Shown here: in pieces, positions 1 to 5,445 of the stretch | Layout of the letters: the number at the start of each line of letters is the position of its first letter | How positions within the stretch are numbered: position 1 is the stretch's first letter | Source of the DNA: JADKIH01 sp031367345 | Lineage (GTDB): Bacteria > Bacteroidota > Bacteroidia > AKYH767-A > 2013-40CM-41-45 | NCBI GenBank assembly: GCA_031367345.1 | Contig: JANLPR010000163.1 | Location: 1 to 5,445, forward strand | Length of the DNA: 5,445 nucleotides | Reading direction: 5' to 3' | The notes under the pieces: generated by a model | Told to the model about the DNA's origin: nothing | The model's database searches: none | What the model saw: only the letters and a program-made list of their open reading frames with translations | Position numbers and translations under genes: made by a program

Positions 1-1
1 A

Positions 2-193
2 TATATTTTAATTAAGAAAACTGAGTATGAGAATTTACTCAGGCATATTAGGGAACTGATGCTGCGATGCGAAGGGTTAGAAACTCAAAACGCGAAATTG
101 ATTAAGCGGATTGAAGAGTTGGAATCAGAAAAAAACAAGAACAGTCGCAACAGCTCCAAACCACCATCGAGTGACGGGTTGCATGACAGTTAG
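2..193 (+). pseudogene. IS66-family transposase, N-terminal remnant
   Basis: An open frame enters at the left edge and ends at TAG 191-193. Its last part, positions 134-181, reads NKNSRNSSKPPSSDGL, the signature that follows the N-terminal coiled segment in IS66 transposases (TnpC). The preceding residues (ENLLRHIRELM, then IKRIEELESEK) form the leucine-rich helical stretch expected just before it. An intact IS66 transposase is about 450-530 aa. Here only about 63 codons are visible, and the zinc-finger, catalytic DDE core and C-terminus are missing. A few codons after the TAG (PKPSS) could still be family sequence, so the stop may be a point mutation followed by a deletion. The true start may be upstream of the window; ATG 59-61 is an internal candidate. 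Family assignment rests on the motif; the product is inferred to be non-functional. Confidence 0.68.
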
Positions 194-234
194 CCCAAAC
201 CATCCTCCAATACCCATCTACCACTTAACTTAAA

Positions 235-690
235 ATGAAAAACTATAAATCTTAGTTTATTATCTCTGCCACTTCGGGAGAAGTGTATGCGGCCATAACA
301 AATCCATTAACCATTCAATTATGGACTGGAGGAGAGGTTAAAATGTCGACAGAACCAGGATCAGAATTTTCAATGTAGGATGACAGTATCAGTGGAAAAA
401 ATTTGGAGTTTGAAGAAAGCAAGAAAGTCGTTCAACAATGGTATTTTGGCGATCAGGAAGAACCTTCAATAGTAACGATCAAATTGCATCCACACAAACA
501 AGGAACTTCGGCAGAATTAGTACATACCAACATTCCCGATGATGATTTTGAAGACATTGTTGAAGGCTGGAACAATTCATATTTCGGCGCCATTATTTAT
601 TTTTATTTGGCCGGTATTTGCAGTTTTAAGTTACGAAACATAAATTACCATGAACAAAAGTACATTTACTACAGGACATCCGATCTTTAA
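235..690 (+). pseudogene. AHSA1/SRPBCC-domain protein, broken by two TAG codons
   Basis: Read from ATG 235 through two in-frame TAG codons (253-255 and 376-378), the frame gives a continuous match by eye to small AHSA1-like SRPBCC proteins. It shows the N-terminal SGEVYAAITNPLTIQLWTGG helix and strand, the STEPGSEFS turn, then SGKNLEFEESKKVVQQWYFG, the beta-strand SIVTIKLHPH, and the C-terminal helix VEGWNNSYFGAI. Proteins of this fold bind hydrophobic ligands or resemble the Hsp90 co-chaperone Aha1; the specific role is unknown. The second TAG falls where relatives, as I recall them, carry Trp (FSLWDG), so TGG to TAG is the simplest change. The piece that stays open starts at TTG 403 and lacks the first third of the domain. 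Family-like sequence stops near position 612; the residues from there to 690 are unrelated read-through overlapping the start of the next remnant. This suggests an insertion or deletion cut the last residues. No product is expected. Confidence 0.72.
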
Positions 691-964
691 TCAATTACTA
701 AATTTTATTCCTCGTTCAGTGATTGTCCAGATCAGTCAAGAAGAACGTTCCGATCGCTATTGTTAGCGTTTTACTACCTATGACCATTTGGTCACCATGC
801 TTTTTTCTGTTTACAATAATTGTGATTCCTTAAGGGAAGTAACGACAGGCCTTTTAGCTTGGGAACAACGAATACAACATCTTGGATTGATCAATCATCC
901 ACGAAGGAGCACCATATCAGACGCCAATCAAAGACGAAGTGAAGTTGTTTTGAGAAGGTCTATA
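650..964 (+). pseudogene. IS4-family (DUF4372) transposase, N-terminal remnant
   Basis: From ATG 650 the frame reads MNKSTFTTGHPIFNQLLNFI, then DRYC, a TAG at 764-766, and RFTTYDHLVTMLFSVYNNC, SLREVTTGLLAWE, RIQHLGLINHPRRSTISDAN. This order is the N-terminal DUF4372 region of IS4-type DDE transposases common in Bacteroidota. The TAG probably replaces a Lys codon (AAG), judging from remembered relatives. Near 944-949 the frame slips: the next family-like residues, FEKVY, appear one frame over, consistent with loss of one T from the TTTT run. The original frame ends at TGA 962-964. The catalytic DDE domain (most of a roughly 370-400 aa protein) is absent. The element's left end should lie between about 610 and 650, within the read-through tail of the AHSA1 remnant, but I could not identify its terminal inverted repeat, and no right end is seen. 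Confidence 0.75.
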
Positions 965-1366
965 TGACTTCATCTTTTGTTTCAGGTTAATAAAAAGGAT
1001 GGACGTTTTTTCTTTGAAATGATCTTCCTACGCAAAATGATTTCATATATACCTAGGACATTCCCAGAAAAGTTCTAATCATAGTAATATGAAAAAGAAT
1101 TTTAAGGGTAAAATTCAACCTTTATTTACAAAAGAACGAAGTAATATACAGTTTATAATTTGAAAAACAAATCAAAAGAAGAACAAAAATAAAAATTTTA
1201 AAGGAATTGGTAAAGAAATTCGGATACATTTACAATCATCAATTTTCATTGATATCTACAATTTTTTTATTAATAAAATAACCAAACGATCAATATAATT
1301 TTTTTTTACTAACCAAAATCTTAAAACATAAACCAAAAAACCAACACACAACTGCTATCAAAAAAC
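965..1366. other. AT-rich intergenic region, no supportable gene
   Basis: This stretch separates the transposase remnant from the protease leader. The first part (965-1078) stays open in the frame of the IS4 remnant after its TGA and could be eroded transposon sequence, but I see no family motif. A 24-codon frame at 1089-1163 has no recognisable product. From about 1100 the DNA is strongly AT-rich with long A and T runs; by my count 1251-1320 has about 12 G+C in 70 bases. A TATAAT-like hexamer lies at 1294-1299, but no properly spaced partner or clear Bacteroidota-type pair (TTTG with TAnnTTTG) was found, so I call no promoter. The protease promoter is nevertheless expected here. Confidence 0.6.
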
Positions 1367-1378
1367 AATGCGCAGATG

Positions 1379-1433
1379 CTTTCATAGAAAGTTGCTGAGC
1401 AAGCCTACATCCCAAGGCTTAGTAAAACAGGGA
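1379..1433 (+). promoter_or_regulatory. Possible structured 5' leader RNA of the protease gene
   Basis: A GC-richer patch (31 of 70 bases G+C in 1371-1440, by count) sits in a very AT-rich leader and contains consecutive inverted repeats. They are CTTTC/GAAAG (1379-1383 with 1387-1391), TTGC/GCAA (1392-1395 with 1399-1402), and AAGCCT/AGGCTT (1401-1406 with 1415-1420). The 8-nt loop of the third hairpin contains TCCC (1410-1413), which can pair with GGGA at 1430-1433 to make an H-type pseudoknot, ending 36 bases before the preferred start codon. The patch does not match the conserved cores of SAM, cobalamin, TPP or c-di-GMP riboswitches as I remember them. It may be a cis-regulatory RNA, but short stems also arise by chance and no covariation data are available. 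Confidence 0.3.
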
Positions 1434-1469
1434 ACAATGAATTTATTTTTACCCTTAAACCTTAATAAA

Positions 1470-4400
1470 ATGGAAACAAATAAAACGATACCTAATAAAC
1501 TATTAGTTATTCTATTACTTCTATTAGCTTTTTTTTCCGTCGAAAAATCTATCGCTTCTAGTGCCGCTCCTTATCCGGTAAGAGTTACTCAAAAGGACAA
1601 AACTATGATCACAGTCCTTTTGCAAGGTGATGAACATTTAAAGTGGGCAAAGACAATGGATAATTACACTCTTGTGTTTAATAGCATGGGAATTTATGAA
1701 TATGGAAAAATAGATGCTTCCGGCGACCTAGTTCCTTCCGGCGTTAAAGCACATGATGTTTCAAATCGGACACAGCGTGAACGTGCTTTTATAACGACTA
1801 TTGCAAAGAACCTTACTTACACCCGTTCGCAAGTTAATATTGTACAACAGATAATAAGAAACAGTACTCCCACCACCACTACAGCATTTCCTTCTACAGG
1901 AAACCGAAAACTTATTTGTGTACTAATAGGATTTACAGACTTGGCTTTTACAAAAACCCAGGTTGAATTTCAAAACCTTTTTAACCAAGTGGGCTTTAGC
2001 GCTGACGGTGCTGCGGGAAGTGTAAAAGATTTTTTTCTCGAGAATTCCTATAATCAATTGAATCTAACGGTAGATGTAGCCGGTCCTTATACAGCTAGTA
2101 ATACTCAGGCTTATTATGGTGCAAATACAGCAGGGCAAGCGACAGACATTCGCCCTAGAGAGCTAGTTACTGAAGCTGTAAATCTTGCAAATGCTGATGT
2201 TAATTTTGCAGATTATGACAATGACGGCGACGGAAACGTAGACGGAGTATATATAATTTATGCCGGACATGGAGAAGAGGTTGGAGCAGGTACAGATGCT
2301 ATATGGGCACATGCCTGGAGTATTCCATCTGTTACTCTTGATGGAAAAAATATCAGCAGATATTCAACCTCTTCTGAATTAAGAGACGGTTCAGGATCAG
2401 GGCTAACAAGAATTGGAGTTATTTGTCACGAATTTGGACACGTGCTTGGAGCGCCTGATTATTATGATACAGATTATGGAACAGGCGGTCAATACAATGG
2501 TAATGGACATTGGGATCTTAACGCCAGTGGTAACTATAACAATAACTCTAAATCTCCGGCACATTCAAATCCTTACACTAAGGTTTATATTTATAACTGG
2601 GCAACAGTTACTACTCTTAGCGCTCAGGGAACTGTTACTTTGCAGAAATCTACACTTAACGCAAATAATTTCTACAGATATAACACCACTACAGCAAACG
2701 AATTCTTTATTATGGAGAACCGCCAGCAGACGGGCTTTGATGTCGGCGTACCGGGACATGGCTTGTTAATTTATCATGCTCATGCCGATCTTGGAAGTCA
2801 TTTAGGACCGAATGATATCAATGCCACTGCTCCTCAATATTTCTATCCTGTTTGTGCAAGTGCTTCAACAAATCCCGGTGCAACTCCGGCAAGTTATGGG
2901 TCGAATGATGGTGATGGCACTACTTACCCGGGAACATCCAATAAAACATCGTTTACAGATGCAACCACACCCAATGCAAAATCGTGGGCAGGAGTAAATA
3001 CAGCAAAACCCATTGCCTTTATTACAGAAGATAATGCAGCAAAAACTGTTACATTTTGTTTCCTCGGTTGTCCACCTGTTGCTGACTTCTCGGCTAATAA
3101 TACAACGCCATGTTCAGGTGATGTTGTTACTTTTTCTGACCTCTCTACCTATTCTCCTACATCATGGGCATGGTCATTTTCTCCGGCAACTGTGAGTTAT
3201 ACCGGAGGCACAAATGCTTCTTCACAAAATCCACAAGTGATTTTTAATGCTGCCGGAGCTTATACTGTTACTCTTACTGCAACAAATGCTTACGGATCAG
3301 ACCCGGAAGTTAAAACGAACTATATTAATGTTACAGCTAAGCCGACAGTTACACTTCAACCGACCAATCAAGTTAAACAGTGGGGAGATAATGCATCCTT
3401 TACTTCTACTGCAATTGGTACTCCTTCACCAACTGTCCAATGGCAATTAAGCACTGACGGTGGTGGATCATGGGCGGATATCGGTGGTGAAACAAATACT
3501 ACTTTGAATTTATCATGCATAACTCTTGCTATGAACGGTTATCAATATCGTGCAGTGTTCAGCAATATATGCGGATCAACTCCATCTGCTGCAGCAACAC
3601 TTACAGTTACACCGCGTGTATCAACCGGTACTGTGACTATTGCTCCAAATCCGCAACAATATAGCGACCCGACAACATTAAGTGTTGTCATAGCAAATGC
3701 AGTAGCGTGCGGAGAGCAGGCTGCCACTAGTGTAACATTCTTTATCGGGACACAGGAAATGGGAACTGTTACTTTAACAATAAGCGGTACTGATCTTATA
3801 GCATCACTTCCTGTTCTATTACTGGAGCCTACACCTTTTGGTACTTCTCCTACCGGACAAATGGCACCCGGAGTGCATACTGTAACAGCTGTTTTTAACG
3901 GTGTAAATCCTAATTTCACTTTAACTCCTGCTACCGCTCCGCTTACCATTACTCCTGAAGATGCACGCGCATATTATACAGGGGCATGTTTTGTCGGAAC
4001 ACAAAGCGCTACCTCATTAAATGCAGTTGTTACATTGAGCGCAACTTTTAAGGACATCACAGCAGTATTAGGCGATCCTTCTTATGACGCGTACGCAGGT
4101 GATATCCGCAATGCGACTATAACGTTTATCAATCGTGATAACAATACAATAATTGCTGCCAATGTTCCATTTGGTCTTGTAAATCCGGCTGATTCAAAAA
4201 TAGCTGTAGCTACTTACAATTGGAATGTGACCATATCAGGAAATTCACAAAGTTTTACAGTTGGTATTATTATAGGCGGATATTACTCCCGCAATAGTTC
4301 AACAGAAAATACCGTTGTAACAGTTTCTCAACCTTTACCTAATTTTGTTGCAGGTGGCGGATTCCTTATTCTATCCAGCTCAGCAGGAATTAAATCGGGT

Positions 4401-5117
4401 GATGCTGGTTCGAAAAATAATTTCGGATTCAATGCAAAGTATAACCAACGTGGAAATACGCTGCAAGGAAATATAAATTCAATTGTGAGAAGAACTGAAA
4501 GTGACGGTCTCCATGTTTATCAAATTAAAGGGAACAAACTTACATCACTTTCTGTTCAGCCAGCTGCTGTTGGAGGAAAAGCAACTATAAATAGTAAGGC
4601 AAGTATTACAGACATTACCAATCCCCTATTACCAATATCCATTGATGCAAATGGTTCAATGCAAGTGAAATTGACTGACCAGGGTGAACCAGGTTCAAAC
4701 GACAGCATTTCAATTACTATTTGGAATAGAGCAGGTGGACTCTGGTATGCCAGCAACTGGAATGGGACAAGGACAGTTGAACAAGTTCTTGATGGAGGTA
4801 ATCTTCGGGTTAACAGTAACAGTTCATTTGTACGTCTGCTTCCTGTTGATGAGAATAGTACATCCTTACCACTTTCTGTTTTTCCAAACCCAAGTGATGG
4901 CCAATTTACAATCTCATTTACTTCGGAAGAAAATTTATCTTACCGTATTCGCTTAATGGATATATCAGGTAGAGAGATGTATTTCGAAACATTCTCAACC
5001 GTTCAAGGTGATAATTTAAAAAGCTTTGACTTGAAAAGCTTATCGAATGGTCTATACCTTTTATTACTTGAGAACGATACAGATAATCGGATGATAAAAG
5101 TGATTGTAAACAATTAA
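1470..5117 (+). CDS. Secreted M6-family zinc metalloprotease with PKD/Ig-like domains and T9SS sorting tail
   Basis: This is a predicted extracellular endopeptidase of the immune-inhibitor-A-like M6 family, about 1215 aa. I chose ATG 1470 because a typical Sec signal peptide follows at once (Lys-containing start, hydrophobic LLVILLLLLAFF, likely cleavage after SIA, residue 29). The frame is open back to ATG 1368, but those 34 extra residues would bury the signal. Another ATG lies at 1437.

Residues 30-145 are an M6-type pro-region (GDEHLKWAKTMDNY). The catalytic domain spans about 145-534: HEFGHVLGAPD at 320-330 gives zinc ligands His320 and His324, general base Glu321 and a probable third ligand Asp330. 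A calcium-type acidic loop, DYDNDGDGNVDG, is at 248-259. The Met usual in the following WDLM motif is Asn351.

Then come a PKD domain (535-623), an Ig-like domain (624-717), a further Ig-like module (718-829), a YTG-type beta module (830-957), a post-COAP-1-like module (958-1121), and a T9SS type A sorting domain (1133-1215, FPNPSDGQF to MIKVIVNN). The last implies T9SS export and surface anchoring or release. It appears monocistronic, with a terminator 20 nt after the stop. Its substrate is unknown. Confidence 0.93.
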   Translation: METNKTIPNKLLVILLLLLAFFSVEKSIASSAAPYPVRVTQKDKTMITVLLQGDEHLKWAKTMDNYTLVFNSMGIYEYGKIDASGDLVPSGVKAHDVSNRTQRERAFITTIAKNLTYTRSQVNIVQQIIRNSTPTTTTAFPSTGNRKLICVLIGFTDLAFTKTQVEFQNLFNQVGFSADGAAGSVKDFFLENSYNQLNLTVDVAGPYTASNTQAYYGANTAGQATDIRPRELVTEAVNLANADVNFADYDNDGDGNVDGVYIIYAGHGEEVGAGTDAIWAHAWSIPSVTLDGKNISRYSTSSELRDGSGSGLTRIGVICHEFGHVLGAPDYYDTDYGTGGQYNGNGHWDLNASGNYNNNSKSPAHSNPYTKVYIYNWATVTTLSAQGTVTLQKSTLNANNFYRYNTTTANEFFIMENRQQTGFDVGVPGHGLLIYHAHADLGSHLGPNDINATAPQYFYPVCASASTNPGATPASYGSNDGDGTTYPGTSNKTSFTDATTPNAKSWAGVNTAKPIAFITEDNAAKTVTFCFLGCPPVADFSANNTTPCSGDVVTFSDLSTYSPTSWAWSFSPATVSYTGGTNASSQNPQVIFNAAGAYTVTLTATNAYGSDPEVKTNYINVTAKPTVTLQPTNQVKQWGDNASFTSTAIGTPSPTVQWQLSTDGGGSWADIGGETNTTLNLSCITLAMNGYQYRAVFSNICGSTPSAAATLTVTPRVSTGTVTIAPNPQQYSDPTTLSVVIANAVACGEQAATSVTFFIGTQEMGTVTLTISGTDLIASLPVLLLEPTPFGTSPTGQMAPGVHTVTAVFNGVNPNFTLTPATAPLTITPEDARAYYTGACFVGTQSATSLNAVVTLSATFKDITAVLGDPSYDAYAGDIRNATITFINRDNNTIIAANVPFGLVNPADSKIAVATYNWNVTISGNSQSFTVGIIIGGYYSRNSSTENTVVTVSQPLPNFVAGGGFLILSSSAGIKSGDAGSKNNFGFNAKYNQRGNTLQGNINSIVRRTESDGLHVYQIKGNKLTSLSVQPAAVGGKATINSKASITDITNPLLPISIDANGSMQVKLTDQGEPGSNDSISITIWNRAGGLWYASNWNGTRTVEQVLDGGNLRVNSNSSFVRLLPVDENSTSLPLSVFPNPSDGQFTISFTSEENLSYRIRLMDISGREMYFETFSTVQGDNLKSFDLKSLSNGLYLLLLENDTDNRMIKVIVNN

Positions 5118-5136
5118 AGTATTTCTTAGAATTTAA

Positions 5137-5171
5137 AAACGGGAGCAGAATTCTGCTCCCGTTTATTTTTT
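5137..5171 (+). terminator. Strong intrinsic terminator, probably bidirectional
   Basis: A perfect inverted repeat, AAACGGGAGCAGAA at 5137-5150 with its complement at 5151-5164, forms a 12-bp stem closed by the central AATT. It begins 20 nt after the protease TAA and is followed on the plus strand by a T-rich tract (ATTTTTT, 5165-5171). On the minus strand the same hairpin leads into TTTTTAAATT. It could therefore end transcription both of the protease and of the convergent frame to its right. Confidence 0.88.
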
Positions 5172-5182
5172 AAAGTAATTCT

Positions 5183-5204
5183 AAAAATAAAAAAGAGTCA
5201 CTCT
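5183..5204 (-). terminator. Weak hairpin with T tract after the minus-strand frame
   Basis: On the minus strand, AGAG-TGA-CTCT (5204 down to 5194) runs into a T-rich tract (TTTTTATTTTT, 5193-5183), directly after the TAA of the convergent reading frame. The stem is only 4-5 bp, so it is a marginal terminator, possibly just an auxiliary to the strong hairpin downstream at 5137-5171. Confidence 0.25.
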
Positions 5205-5206
5205 GT

Positions 5207-5445
5207 TTAATTCGCTAATGATTCATCGACTACTTTCTGATAAAGATTTTTATACAGAGGTAGAATAGTTTTTGATTTCATAATAGTTTCGCTGCGCAGT
5301 ATTTCCCCATCAAAACATAATTAGAACTTCGCAGCAATACAAATGCCTCACAAAGCCTTAATGAAAGCCAATGATCCCAACCACTGCTTCGAAGAATTTC
5401 CAAATTCTTTGTTTTGAGTCGTGTGATTTCTAATCCACCGTCAAG
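5207..5445 (-). pseudogene. Unrecognised protein, C-terminal part, probable frameshift
   Basis: A minus-strand frame enters from the right edge and stays open for 55 codons (GGLEITRLKTKNLEILRSSG, then HWLSLRLCEAFVLLRSSNYV) to TGA at 5280-5278. A second frame takes over: ILRSETIMKSKTILPLYKNL then YQKVVDESLAN and TAA (5209-5207). The two join smoothly if one G is missing from the GGGG run just after the LM codons (near 5307-5312), giving VLMGEILRSETIMKSK. That makes a frameshifted single gene the likeliest reading. Alternatively, ATG 5281-5279 overlaps the TGA as ATGA, which would allow a coupled 24-aa peptide. I do not recognise the family; the sequence is Leu-rich and probably helical. Its orientation toward the shared bidirectional terminator supports a real or recently real gene. 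Confidence 0.4.

Noticed and set aside
248..259. Tandem repeats or a CRISPR-like array in the window
   Set aside because: I found no regularly spaced direct repeats anywhere; only short inverted repeats at the leader and terminators are supported. The coordinates are a placeholder within the first region scanned.
1089..1163. 24-codon frame starting MKKNFKGKIQ in the AT-rich leader
   Set aside because: It is too short, has no recognised motif and no visible initiation context, and such frames arise by chance in AT-rich DNA.
1225..1299. Promoter-like sequences: TACATTTA at 1225-1232 and TATAAT at 1294-1299
   Set aside because: The first differs from the Bacteroidota -7 motif at its last base and the nearest upstream TTG is badly spaced. 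The second lies in a T/A-rich run with no spaced partner.
2413..3450. Several 60-118 codon plus-strand frames overlapping the protease
   Set aside because: They are out-of-frame shadows rich in Leu, Gln and Met, inside well-supported catalytic, PKD and Ig-like coding sequence.
3542..3949. 135-codon minus-strand open frame inside the protease gene
   Set aside because: It lies antisense to the Ig-like region, where the coding frame shows clear domain sequence. Its product has no recognisable family and is explained by codon composition of the sense strand.
4684..4956. 90-codon plus-strand frame over the protease C-terminal region
   Set aside because: It overlaps the post-COAP-like module and the T9SS sorting domain, which are clearly read in the protease frame; it has no recognisable features of its own.

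Overview
The window reads as a piece of a Bacteroidota (Bacteroidetes) genome. It is AT-rich, has no recognisable Shine-Dalgarno sequence before its main gene, and encodes a secreted protein ending in a type IX secretion (T9SS, Por) C-terminal sorting domain, a hallmark of that phylum. No species can be assigned from sequence alone.

Layout. Positions 1-964 are a graveyard of three plus-strand gene remnants. The first is the N-terminal end of an IS66-type transposase, cut off by TAG. The second is an AHSA1/SRPBCC-family gene with two in-frame TAG codons. The third is the N-terminal part of an IS4-type (DUF4372) transposase with one TAG and a frameshift, and it begins inside the tail of the AHSA1 frame. 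Positions 965-1366 hold no supportable gene and become very AT-rich. Positions 1379-1433 form a GC-richer patch that can fold into consecutive hairpins plus a possible H-type pseudoknot just ahead of the main gene.

Positions 1470-5117 hold the only clearly intact gene. It encodes a large (about 1215 aa) secreted M6-family zinc metalloprotease with signal peptide, pro-region, catalytic domain (HEFGHVLGAPD), PKD domain, Ig-like modules, a module resembling post-COAP-1 domains, and a T9SS sorting tail. A strong, nearly symmetric hairpin terminator follows at 5137-5171. It appears to serve also a convergent minus-strand reading frame (5445 to 5207), which enters from outside the window and looks frameshifted.

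Functionally, the protease is self-contained: Sec export, T9SS passage across the outer membrane, then surface attachment or release, where it would digest extracellular protein. The upstream remnants show repeated transposon activity and decay at this locus and have no evident functional link to it. I see no CRISPR array, tRNA or rRNA gene, and no convincing multi-gene system. The items most worth checking are the structured leader, the four amber codons, the altered residue in the Met-turn region of the protease, and its accessory-domain series.
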